A DNA stretch of 64,000 nt from Nitratireductor sp. ZSWI3 (lineage in GTDB: Bacteria; Pseudomonadota; Alphaproteobacteria; Rhizobiales; Rhizobiaceae): the NCBI RefSeq assembly GCF_024655565.1, contig NZ_JANKOF010000007.1:1-64000 (forward strand). The letters are read 5' to 3'. This document shows positions 16,580 to 24,651 of the stretch, piece after piece. The notes beneath the pieces were generated by a model, which was not told the origin of the DNA, did not search any database, and saw nothing but the letters and a program-made list of their open reading frames with translations. Position 1 is the first letter of the stretch; each line of letters begins with the position of its first letter. The translations under genes and the position numbers were made by a program.

Positions 16580-17991
16580 TGCAGCGCATCACGGGGGAGC
16601 CGGCTCCCGGCCGCAGCCTGTCGGTCACCGCCCGGTTGGCCATCGCCCTGACGCTGGTGCTGACGCTCGCCGTTGCCGCCACCATCTATGCCGCCTACGG
16701 CTACGGGCGGCGCGCCGCCAACGAGGCGTTCGACCGGCTGCTGCAGGGCGCAGCGCTGCAGATCGCCGAGCGCGTCTTCGTCGTCGAGGGCGAGATCCGG
16801 GTCGACATTCCCGTCTCCGCCTTCGAACTCCTGTCGCTGGCCAAGGATGAGCGTGTGTTCTACCGTGTGGCGCTGCCCGACGGAACCACGCTGACCGGCT
16901 ACGAGGCCTTCCCGCTGCCGAAGGCGAAGCCCGTTCCCGAAGGCGGCCTGACCTACGAGACGACCTTCGGCGACGAGCGGGTGCGGGCGCTGGCCATGCC
17001 GCGCCGGCTCGCCGAGCGTGCGGTGAGCGGCGACATCTATGTGGTCGTCGCCCACACGATGGTGAGCCGCGACCAGCTCGCCCGCAGCGTTGCCGCCCAG
17101 GCCGTGACGGTGATCGCCGGCGCGGGGCTGGCGATCCTCATCCTGGCGCTGATCGCCATGCGCTACGCCATGCGTCCGCTGGAGCGCATCCAGACGGCGA
17201 TCCTGGAGCGCGACCCTCTCGACCTGTCGCCCTTTTCGATGCGCGCGCCGGACGAGGTGTCGGCGCTGGTGGCGGCGATCAACCGCTTCATGGGCCGGCT
17301 CGACCGGCGCGTGCGCGCCATGCAGGACTACGTCGCCGATTCGGCGCATCAGATCCGCACCTCGATCACGGCGCTGCGTGCGCACAGCGAGTTGGCGCTG
17401 GAGGAGGACGATCCGCAACGGCTGAAGGCGTTGCACAAGCGCATCCGCAGCCGCGCCATCGGCCTCAACCGGCTGACGGATCAGCTTCTGAGCCACGCGC
17501 TGGTGACGCACCGGGCCGACACGGCGCCACTGGAGCCGCTCGACCTGCGCCGCATCGCGATCGACGCCGAGCGCGAGTTCGGCCAGCTCTCCGGCCCCGG
17601 CAAGGCGCGTGTCAGGCTCGATCTGCCGGAAGAGCCGGTGATGGTCGCCGGCGACGCCTTCAGCCTGCGCGAGGCCGTGAAGAACCTCTTGAACAACGCC
17701 GCCGCGCACGGCAAGGCACCGGTCCGGCTTCGCGTGCATGTCGCACCCGGCGGCCGGGCCGCCGTCGACGTGACCGACGCCGGTGCCGGCCTGCCGGCGC
17801 GCCACGCCTCGGAGATCGGCCGCCGTTTCGCCATCGATCCGAACAAGCCGGAAAGTGCCGGGCTCGGCCTTGCCATCGTCCGCGAGGTGGCCGAGTTCCA
17901 CAACGGTCAGATACGGCTGGAGCGCGGGGAAGGCAGCTTCACGATTGGCCTCGACCTGCCCTTGTCCTCGTCGGAAAGCAAAGCGTCATGA
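16579..17991 (+). CDS. tctE: Sensor histidine kinase, TctE-like
   Basis: The 470-residue inner-membrane kinase has a first membrane segment at about 18-38, a periplasmic sensor domain of about 130 residues, a second segment at about 174-196, a HAMP linker, and a phosphoacceptor His257 in DSAHQIRTSITALRAHSELA. The ATPase domain follows, with an N-box at LREAVKNLLNNA and a G-box at SAGLGLAIV. The usual proline after the H-box RT is replaced by serine, an unusual but probably tolerated change. It is translationally coupled to the regulator gene upstream and to the binding-protein gene downstream, so the three proteins are made together. Confidence 0.9.
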   Translation: MQRITGEPAPGRSLSVTARLAIALTLVLTLAVAATIYAAYGYGRRAANEAFDRLLQGAALQIAERVFVVEGEIRVDIPVSAFELLSLAKDERVFYRVALPDGTTLTGYEAFPLPKAKPVPEGGLTYETTFGDERVRALAMPRRLAERAVSGDIYVVVAHTMVSRDQLARSVAAQAVTVIAGAGLAILILALIAMRYAMRPLERIQTAILERDPLDLSPFSMRAPDEVSALVAAINRFMGRLDRRVRAMQDYVADSAHQIRTSITALRAHSELALEEDDPQRLKALHKRIRSRAIGLNRLTDQLLSHALVTHRADTAPLEPLDLRRIAIDAEREFGQLSGPGKARVRLDLPEEPVMVAGDAFSLREAVKNLLNNAAAHGKAPVRLRVHVAPGGRAAVDVTDAGAGLPARHASEIGRRFAIDPNKPESAGLGLAIVREVAEFHNGQIRLERGEGSFTIGLDLPLSSSESKAS

Positions 17992-19070
17992 ACATGTTGC
18001 GTAAGATTGTTTGTGCACTGCTGATGGTTTTATGCGCGCGAGGTGCCTTTGCCGAGGATACGGTTTTTCCAGCGCCGGGCGGCCGGGCGGAAACCCTGGT
18101 GATCGGCAGCGTCACGGACCTCGTCTTCATCGAGCCGCTGATCCGGGAGTTCCAGCGCACCAACCCGTCGACCGAGGTCGTCTACCGGCAGCTGACCAGC
18201 CTCGACCTTTACGCCGCCGCGGCCGAGGCCTGCCAGGCGCACCGCTTCTTCGCCGATGTGGTGATCTCCTCGGCCATTCCCGAACAGGTGCGGCTGGTCA
18301 ATGACGGCTGCTCGGATCCGTTCCGCTTCGTCATGCCGGCCGGCCTGCCGGACTGGGCCTTCTGGCGCAACGAACTGGTCGGGCTGACCTTCGAGCCGGC
18401 AGTGATCGTCTACGATCGGCAGGGGCTGAAGCCCGAAGAGGTGCCGCGCAACCGCTTCGAACTGGTCGACCTGCTGCGCCAGACGGAGCGGTTCCGCGGC
18501 CGGATCGGCACCTACGACATCGAGGATTCGGGGGTCGGTTACATCTTCGCCTTCGAAGACGCCGAGCAGGCATCCACCTGGGGCCGCCTTCTGGAAGGCC
18601 TCGGCCAGAACCAGGCGCGGCTCTATTGCTGCAGCTCGGACGTCATCGACGGGGTGGCCACCGGCCGGCTGGTGCTGGGCTACAACGTGCTCGGCTCCTA
18701 TGCGCTGGCGCGGCAGGCGGCGGACCCGCGCATCGGCATCATCTTTCCCTCCGACTACACGCTGGCCCTGTCGCGCGCCGCTCTCGTCTCGCGCCATGCC
18801 CGCAACAAGCGGGCCGCCAATGCGCTGCTTGCGCTGTCGTTGTCCGAGACCGGCCAGAAGCTCCTGTCCGGTTCCTCCAAGCTCTATTCGTCGCTCAACG
18901 GGCCAGCCATGCTGGAGCAGGCCGGCGACGGCATCGGTCAAGCCGCCGGCCGCGCGGCCTTCCGGCCGATCGCCCTGTCGCCGGCATTGCTCGTCGGGCT
19001 CGACCAGGCCAAGCGCAAGGCCTTCCTCGACCAGTGGCGCAAGTCGTTTCAGGCAGGCGACGGCGAATAG
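17988..19070 (+). CDS. Periplasmic substrate-binding protein (PgtC / FbpA-like), coupled to TctDE
   Basis: The 360-residue product has a signal peptide ending at about ARGAFA and the fold pattern of iron/phosphoglycerate-type extracellular binding proteins (LVIGSVTDLVFIEPLIREFQRTNPSTEV, then a hinge region). Its ATG overlaps the kinase stop by 4 bases. No ABC permease or ATPase gene accompanies it, so it is unlikely to be a transport component. The PgtC protein of Salmonella, part of the phosphoglycerate sensing system, is the closest precedent in arrangement. I infer that it binds a ligand in the periplasm and passes the signal to the TctE-like kinase, but direct evidence is absent. Confidence 0.8.
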   Translation: MNMLRKIVCALLMVLCARGAFAEDTVFPAPGGRAETLVIGSVTDLVFIEPLIREFQRTNPSTEVVYRQLTSLDLYAAAAEACQAHRFFADVVISSAIPEQVRLVNDGCSDPFRFVMPAGLPDWAFWRNELVGLTFEPAVIVYDRQGLKPEEVPRNRFELVDLLRQTERFRGRIGTYDIEDSGVGYIFAFEDAEQASTWGRLLEGLGQNQARLYCCSSDVIDGVATGRLVLGYNVLGSYALARQAADPRIGIIFPSDYTLALSRAALVSRHARNKRAANALLALSLSETGQKLLSGSSKLYSSLNGPAMLEQAGDGIGQAAGRAAFRPIALSPALLVGLDQAKRKAFLDQWRKSFQAGDGE

Positions 19071-19113
19071 GAGCCACCATGGCGATGAACGCGGGTTGAC
19101 GGACGTCGCGTCG

Positions 19114-19194
19114 ACCCCCACTCCGACCGCTTCGCACCCTTCCTCTTCCCCGGGCAGGGGGAGAGGTGGCTTGCGAAGCAAGTCGGAGTGGGGT
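19114..19194. repeat. Palindromic intergenic repeat
   Basis: In the 225-bp gap between the binding-protein gene and the NtrC-family gene, positions 19114-19136 and 19172-19194 form a long inverted repeat (ACCCCCACTCCGAC and GTCGGAGTGGGGT at the outer ends, CGCTTCGCA and TGCGAAGC inside). A nested second pair lies at 19142-19151 and 19157-19166. The structure resembles the hairpin elements at the left end of the window and may be the same class of dispersed repeat. It probably also separates the two transcripts. Confidence 0.7.
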
Positions 19195-19295
19195 GATCGG
19201 TGTCGTGGTGATCCGCGTTCGGAGCCCTGCCTTATCCACCATGGCGATTTCACGCGGCGGCAAAATGCTCTAATCATGAAGCGAAGCATGGGAGG

Positions 19296-20702
19296 ATGCT
19301 GGAGGACATGGCAACCGGACAGGCAGCGCGACGGCCCCGCGACATGGCGGCGGATCCGGAATTCGGGCCGTGGCTGGCGCAGGCGTCGATCCTGGTCGTC
19401 GACGACGAGCCGGGCATGCGCAACTTTCTGGTGCGCACGCTCGGCCCCCGCTGCAAGCGGCTCGACGAGGCCGCCGACACGGAGGAAGCCGCCACCAAGC
19501 TCGACAAGCACCATTACGACGTCGTCATCCTCGACAACATCATGCCGGGCAAGAACGGCGTCGACTGGCTGGCCGAGCAGCGCGCCATCGGTTTCTTCTC
19601 CAATGCCATCCTGATGACGGCCTACGCCGATCTCGAGACGGCGATCCAGGCGCTGCGCGCCGGTGCGGTCGATTTCGTGCTGAAGCCGTTCCGTTCGAAC
19701 CAGCTGCTCAACGCGGTGGCCCGCTGCCTCGATCAGATGCGCCTGCAGCGCGAGAACTACGTGCTGCGCTACGAGCTGAAATCGACCTCCGATCACGTGC
19801 TGCTGCGCGACAAGCTGATCGGCCATTCGACGGCGATCAGTGACGTGCGCGAGGCCATCGCCCGCGTCGCGTCGCTGCCCACCTCGGTGCTGCTGACCGG
19901 CCGCTCGGGCACGGGCAAGGAGGTGGCGGCGCGGTCGCTGCACTCATTGTCGGACCGCGCCGACAAGCCGTTCGTCCCCGTCAACTGCGCAGCGATCCCG
20001 CCGGACATGATCGAGACCGAACTGTTCGGCCATCTGAAGGGCGCCTTCACCGGGGCGGGCTCGGCGCGCGAAGGGCTCTTCATGCATGCCCAGAACGGCA
20101 CGCTGTTCCTCGACGAGATCGGCGAACTGCCGCTAGCCACGCAAAGCAAGCTCTTGCGGGTGCTGGAGGATCGTCGCGTCCGTCCCGTCGGATCGGAGCG
20201 GGAGATTCCCGTCGACCTGCGCTTTGTCTTCGCCACCAACGCCGAACTCGAGAAGCAGGTGGAAGCGGGCCGCTTCCGCGCCGACCTGTTCTTCCGCATC
20301 AACGTGATGCAGATCCACCTGCCGCCGCTGACCGAGCGCGGCGACGACGTGCAGGAGCTGGCGGATCTCTTCATGCGCAAGCTGTCGCAGCAGCTCGGCA
20401 TGCCCGAAGTGCCGATCGGTGCCGGCGTGCGGGCGGCGCTTGCCGCCTATGACTGGCCGGGCAATGTGCGCGAATTGCGCAACCTCGTGGAGCGCTCGCT
20501 GATCCTCGGCCGCTTCCCCGATGATTTCGGCGGCGGCGACGCGCTTGCCGGCGGCGCCGCGGGGCAGAGCCTTGCTGATGTGGAGCGCCGGCACATCCTG
20601 GCCGTGCTCGCAAAGTTCGGCGGTGATCGTGACGCGGCGGCGCGGCAGCTCGGCGTCTCGCGCAAGACCATCGATCGCAAATGCACGGCCTGGAATGCCT
20701 GA
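19296..20702 (+). CDS. NtrC-family sigma-54-dependent response regulator
   Basis: The 468-residue activator has a receiver domain (phosphoacceptor Asp80 in DVVILDNIMPG), a central AAA+ domain with Walker A GRSGTGKE, an intact GAFTGA loop that contacts sigma-54, and Walker B TLFLDEIGELP, then a C-terminal Fis-type helix-turn-helix (RDAAARQLGVSRKTIDRK). It is therefore expected to activate a sigma-54 promoter when phosphorylated by the adjacent kinase. The start at 19296 has the ribosome site almost touching it, and the ATG at 19308 is an equally good alternative. It overlaps the kinase gene by 8 bases. The target is very probably the transporter at 22937, whose promoter has sigma-54 elements. 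Confidence 0.93.
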   Translation: MLEDMATGQAARRPRDMAADPEFGPWLAQASILVVDDEPGMRNFLVRTLGPRCKRLDEAADTEEAATKLDKHHYDVVILDNIMPGKNGVDWLAEQRAIGFFSNAILMTAYADLETAIQALRAGAVDFVLKPFRSNQLLNAVARCLDQMRLQRENYVLRYELKSTSDHVLLRDKLIGHSTAISDVREAIARVASLPTSVLLTGRSGTGKEVAARSLHSLSDRADKPFVPVNCAAIPPDMIETELFGHLKGAFTGAGSAREGLFMHAQNGTLFLDEIGELPLATQSKLLRVLEDRRVRPVGSEREIPVDLRFVFATNAELEKQVEAGRFRADLFFRINVMQIHLPPLTERGDDVQELADLFMRKLSQQLGMPEVPIGAGVRAALAAYDWPGNVRELRNLVERSLILGRFPDDFGGGDALAGGAAGQSLADVERRHILAVLAKFGGDRDAAARQLGVSRKTIDRKCTAWNA

Positions 20703-22713
20703 CGGGCCCGCCCGCCCGGCAGGCAGGGCGCGGGGCCGCTCGGTCCGTTTCCGGCTGCTCGCCATCGCCCTCCTGCCGACGCTGGTCATCCTGCCGCTTC
20801 TGCTCGGCGTCGCGGTCTATCGCTGGAACGCGAAATTCGACGCGGCGTTGATCTCCAAGGTCAATGGCGACCTGACCATCGCGCATCAGTACTTCGCCCG
20901 CATCCTCGAGAACACCGGCGAGCACCTGACGGCGCTTGGCCAGTCGGCGCGGTTTCGCGACACGATCGAGGGCGGGGCGCAGGACCTGCCGGCGCTGCTC
21001 GATGAGCACCGGGAGCGGCTGGGCCTCGACTTTCTCTATGCCGTCTCCAGGGAGGGCCGGATCGTGGCGGCGGCGCCGGTGCCGGCGGGCATGCCGCGCC
21101 GGGACTGGCCGGTGATCACCGCCGCCCTGTCGGGCGAGGCCTCCACCGGCGTCGATATCTTTTCGAGCGAGGAGCTCACCGCCGTCGCGCCGGCGCTGGC
21201 CGAGCGGGCACGGCTGGGCCTTGTGCCGACGCCGAATGCGGTGCCGACCGACCGGGATGCGGAGACGCGCGGCATGGTGGTTCACTCGGCAAGCCCCGTC
21301 AGGCTCGCCGACGGCGGCATCGGGGCTCTGGTCGGCGGCATATTGCTCAATCGCAACCTGGTCTTCATCGACACGATCAACGACCTCGTCTATCGCGAGG
21401 CAAGCCTGCCGGAGGGCAGCCAGGGAACGGCGACGCTGTTCCTCGACGATGTGCGCATCAGCACCAATGTGCGCCTGTTCGAAGGGCGAAGGGCGCTCGG
21501 CACGCGGGTTTCGGCGGCCGTGCGCTCGGCGGTGCTGGGCGAGGGACGCACCTGGCTCGACAGCGCCTTTGTCGTCAGCGACTGGTACATCTCCGCCTAT
21601 GAGCCGATCATCGACAGTTTCGGCACGCGGGTCGGCATGCTTTATGTCGGCTTCCTCGAAACGCCGTTCACGCAGGCCAAATACACGACGCTCATCACCA
21701 TCGCGCTTGCCTTCCTGGCCATCACGGCGCTGAGCGTGCCGCTGTTCCTGCGCTGGGCACGCTCGATCTTCAAGCCGCTCGAGCGCATGGCCGGCACGAT
21801 CTCCGAGGTCGAGGGGGGCGATCTTGGCGCACGCACGGGAATCACCCGCGTCGACGACGAGATCGGCCGTGTGGCACAGCATCTCGATCTCCTTCTGGGG
21901 CAGTTGCAGGAGCGCGACCGGCAATTGCGCGCCTGGAACGAGGAGCTGAATGCCCGGGTCGAGGAGCGCACCCGCGAACTGAAGCTCGCCAACCGGCAGC
22001 TCGAGGCGACCACGAAGCAGCTCATCATGTCGGAGAAGCTGGCGGCGATCGGCGAGATCACGGCGGGCGTGGCCCACGAGATCAACAATCCTATCGCGGT
22101 GATGCAGGGCAATCTTGAAGTGGTGCGTCAGGTGATGGGCGCGCGCGCCGAGGAGGCGAGGACCGAGTTCCGACTGCTCGACGAGCAGATCCATCGCATC
22201 AGCCAGATCGTCACCAAGCTCCTGCAATTCGCCAAGCCGGAGGAATATGCCGGCTTCATCGAGCGTCATGCGCCCGCCGAGGTGGTGTCCGACACCCTGC
22301 CGCTGGTGCAGCATCTTCTGAACAAGGCCGGCATCGAGGTCGTGCGCGAGGACCGGGCAAGCCGCCTGGTGCTGATGAACCGCACGGAACTGCAGCAGGT
22401 GCTTGTCAACCTGATCGTCAACGCCATCCACGCCATGCCGGATGGCGGGACGCTGACGCTCAGAACCCTCGACAGCGCCATGCACGGCAAGGCCGGCGTG
22501 ACCATCGAGGTGGCCGACACGGGCGTCGGCATGAGCGCGGAGCTCCTGCGCAAGGTGTTCGACCCGTTCTTCACCACCAAGCGGCGCGCCGGCACGGGCC
22601 TTGGCCTGTCGATCAGCCAGACGCTGGTGAGCCGCCAGGCCGGCAAGATCACGGTCGCCAGCGAGCTGGGGCGCGGCACGGTTTTCTCCATCTGGCTGCC
22701 CGAGGCCGACTGA
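20695..22713 (+). CDS. Sensor histidine kinase with large periplasmic Cache-like domain (DctB/NtrB-like)
   Basis: The 672-residue inner-membrane kinase has a first membrane segment at about 22-42, a periplasmic region of about 300 residues that looks like a double-Cache ligand sensor, a second membrane segment near residue 350, HAMP, a coiled coil (RVEERTRELKLANRQLEATT), the H-box AGVAHEINNPIAVMQGNLE and an ATPase domain (DTGVGMS, GTGLGLSIS). The layout matches DctB-type sensors of carboxylates. The start, ATG at 20695, overlaps the regulator stop by 8 bases. With the NtrC-family partner it probably detects the compound taken up by the OFA transporter downstream. Confidence 0.92.
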   Translation: MPDGPARPAGRARGRSVRFRLLAIALLPTLVILPLLLGVAVYRWNAKFDAALISKVNGDLTIAHQYFARILENTGEHLTALGQSARFRDTIEGGAQDLPALLDEHRERLGLDFLYAVSREGRIVAAAPVPAGMPRRDWPVITAALSGEASTGVDIFSSEELTAVAPALAERARLGLVPTPNAVPTDRDAETRGMVVHSASPVRLADGGIGALVGGILLNRNLVFIDTINDLVYREASLPEGSQGTATLFLDDVRISTNVRLFEGRRALGTRVSAAVRSAVLGEGRTWLDSAFVVSDWYISAYEPIIDSFGTRVGMLYVGFLETPFTQAKYTTLITIALAFLAITALSVPLFLRWARSIFKPLERMAGTISEVEGGDLGARTGITRVDDEIGRVAQHLDLLLGQLQERDRQLRAWNEELNARVEERTRELKLANRQLEATTKQLIMSEKLAAIGEITAGVAHEINNPIAVMQGNLEVVRQVMGARAEEARTEFRLLDEQIHRISQIVTKLLQFAKPEEYAGFIERHAPAEVVSDTLPLVQHLLNKAGIEVVREDRASRLVLMNRTELQQVLVNLIVNAIHAMPDGGTLTLRTLDSAMHGKAGVTIEVADTGVGMSAELLRKVFDPFFTTKRRAGTGLGLSISQTLVSRQAGKITVASELGRGTVFSIWLPEAD

Positions 22714-22717
22714 GCCG

Positions 22718-22752
22718 GGACAATCTGTCCGGCCACCACGGACAAAATGTCC
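22718..22752. promoter_or_regulatory. Two activator sites (GGACA-N3-TGTCC) upstream of sigma-54 promoter
   Basis: Two identical-type 13-base palindromes, GGACAATCTGTCC (22718-22730) and GGACAAAATGTCC (22740-22752), lie 22 bases apart centre to centre, that is, two helical turns on the same face. They sit 52-87 bases upstream of the -24 element. That is the layout of an upstream activating sequence for an NtrC-family activator, and the gene for such an activator is immediately upstream. The sequence and spacing are seen directly; the binding protein is inferred. Confidence 0.75.
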
Positions 22753-22804
22753 GCCGGTGCGCTCTCCTGCGCGATAACCGATTGAAATCCTTAGGACTCC
22801 CATC

Positions 22805-22820
22805 TGGCACGCGCGTTGCT
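22805..22820 (+). promoter_or_regulatory. Sigma-54 promoter (-24/-12)
   Basis: TGGCACGCGCGTTGCT matches the sigma-54 consensus TGGCAC-N5-TTGC exactly, with the correct GG and GC spacing. It is 116 bases upstream of the transporter start and downstream of the two palindromic sites. The expected transcription start is about 22832, leaving a leader of about 105 bases. Confidence 0.88.
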
Positions 22821-22936
22821 TCGAGGCAGAAGCAAGCAAGAGGAGGAAACACCGGGCGGAGAGGGCGCCCGGAACACGCCATTCGCGCAACCAGCTGGAC
22901 GGCCGCCATGGGGTATGGCGGTAGGAGGAGGAATTC

Positions 22937-24589
22937 ATGTCCGCAGCAAGTGAAACTTTAACCGATGTCCCTGTCGGGGGACTGCTCGACAGGGAACGGA
23001 TCATCGCCCAGCCGGGCTTCAACCGCTGGCTGGTGCCGCCGGCGGCACTCGCCATCCATCTGTGCATCGGCATGGCCTACGGCTTCAGCGTCTTCTGGCT
23101 GCCGCTGACCCAGGCGGTGGGCGTCACCGAGCGCGTCGCCTGCGCCGATCTGACGCTGCTCTCGGCACTGTTCACCATGAGCTGCGACTGGCGCGTGTCG
23201 GACCTTGGCTGGATCTACACGCTGTTCTTCGTGCTTCTCGGCTGCTCAGCCGCGATTTGGGGCGGCTGGCTGGAGCGCGCCGGCCCGCGCAAGGCGGGCG
23301 TCGTCGCCGCCTTCTGCTGGTGCGGCGGCATCGCCATCGCAGCGCTCGGCGTCATGCTCCATCAGTTATGGATGATGTGGCTCGGGGCGGGCGTCATCGG
23401 CGGCATCGGCCTCGGTCTCGGCTACATCTCGCCCGTCTCGACCCTGATCAAATGGTTCCCGGACCGGCGCGGCATGGCGACCGGCATGGCGATCATGGGG
23501 TTCGGCGGCGGCGCAATGATCGGCGCGCCGCTCGCCGACATGCTGATGAATGCCTTCAAGTCGCCCGATTCGGTCGGCGTCTGGCAGACCTTCCTGGTGA
23601 TGGCGGCGATCTATTTCGTGTTCATGATGGGCGGCGCTTTCGGCTACCGCATCCCGCCGGCAGGCTGGCGGCCCGATGGCTGGACGCCGCCGGCCAAGAG
23701 CGCCAAGTCGATGATCACCGCGCGCCACGTGCATCTGCGCGACGCTCACAAGACCAAGCAGTTCTGGCTGATCTGGGCGGTGCTGACGTTGAACGTGTCG
23801 GCGGGCATCGGCGTCATAGGCATGGCTTCGCCGATGCTGCAGGAAATCTTCGGCGGTCGCCTCATCGGTTCGCCCGAACTCACCTTCGGCGCGCTCGACG
23901 CTTCGCAGAAGACGGCGATCGCAGCGATCGCCGCCGGCTTTGCCGGCCTGCTTTCGCTGTTCAACATCGGCGGCCGCTTCTTCTGGGCCTCGCTGTCGGA
24001 CAAGATCGGCCGCAAGAACACCTACTACGCCTTCTTCCTGATCGGCATCGTGCTCTACGCGCTGGCGCCGACGGCCGCGCATATGGGCAGCCAGGTGGCG
24101 TTCGTGCTGATGTTCTGCGTCATCCTGTCGATGTATGGTGGCGGCTTCGCGACCATTCCGGCTTATCTCGCCGACATCTTCGGCACGCAGTTCGTCGGCG
24201 CCATCCACGGCCGGCTCCTGACGGCCTGGGCGACGGCGGGCATCATCGGCCCGGTGGTGGTGAACTACATCCGCGAGGCGCAGATCAACGCCGGCATCCC
24301 GCGCGAGCAGGTCTACGACTTCACCATGTACATCCTGGCCGGCATGCTTCTGCTCGGCCTGGTCTGCAACATGCTGGTCAAGCCGCTCGCCGACAAATGG
24401 TACATGTCGGACGAGGAGGTGGCGTCCCTGCAGGCGAAGACGGCGGCTGCCGATTCCGGCCCGACCGGCTCGTTCGGCATCGGCAGGGGCGGCTTCGACG
24501 CCAAGGCGCTCGCCGCCTGGGCGGTGGTCGGCATCCCGATCCTGTGGGGCGTGTGGATCACGCTGCAGAAGACCGCGGCCCTGTTCTGA
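22937..24589 (+). CDS. OFA-family MFS transporter (oxalate/formate antiporter type)
   Basis: The 550-residue inner-membrane protein has 12 or more hydrophobic segments and belongs to the OFA branch of the major facilitator superfamily: an N-terminal RWLVPPAALAIHLCIGMAYG, a first half ending near TLIKWFPDRRGMATGMAIMG, and FWASLSDKIGRKN between later segments. OFA proteins exchange or import small carboxylates such as oxalate and formate, and some carry pyruvate or lactate. An excellent ribosome site (AGGAGGAGGAATTC) precedes the ATG. The sigma-54 promoter and activator sites place it under the two-component system upstream. A rho-independent terminator follows at 24616. The actual substrate is not known. 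Confidence 0.92.
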   Translation: MSAASETLTDVPVGGLLDRERIIAQPGFNRWLVPPAALAIHLCIGMAYGFSVFWLPLTQAVGVTERVACADLTLLSALFTMSCDWRVSDLGWIYTLFFVLLGCSAAIWGGWLERAGPRKAGVVAAFCWCGGIAIAALGVMLHQLWMMWLGAGVIGGIGLGLGYISPVSTLIKWFPDRRGMATGMAIMGFGGGAMIGAPLADMLMNAFKSPDSVGVWQTFLVMAAIYFVFMMGGAFGYRIPPAGWRPDGWTPPAKSAKSMITARHVHLRDAHKTKQFWLIWAVLTLNVSAGIGVIGMASPMLQEIFGGRLIGSPELTFGALDASQKTAIAAIAAGFAGLLSLFNIGGRFFWASLSDKIGRKNTYYAFFLIGIVLYALAPTAAHMGSQVAFVLMFCVILSMYGGGFATIPAYLADIFGTQFVGAIHGRLLTAWATAGIIGPVVVNYIREAQINAGIPREQVYDFTMYILAGMLLLGLVCNMLVKPLADKWYMSDEEVASLQAKTAAADSGPTGSFGIGRGGFDAKALAAWAVVGIPILWGVWITLQKTAALF

Positions 24590-24615
24590 ATTTCGGAACG
24601 GGTTGATGCAGTGCT

Positions 24616-24649
24616 GCCCTCCGGTGGGAGCCCCGCCGGAGGGCTTTTT
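24616..24649 (+). terminator. Rho-independent terminator
   Basis: GCCCTCCGG (24616-24624) pairs perfectly with CCGGAGGGC (24636-24644) and is followed by five T residues. It ends the OFA transporter transcript and lies immediately before the end of the convergent deacetylase gene. Confidence 0.92.
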
Positions 24650-24651
24650 CG

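Noticed and set aside
20371-23073. 900-codon minus-strand frame opposite the two-component genes
   Set aside because: Composition is arginine/histidine-rich with no domain motif, and it runs through the sigma-54 promoter; it is a shadow of the real genes.
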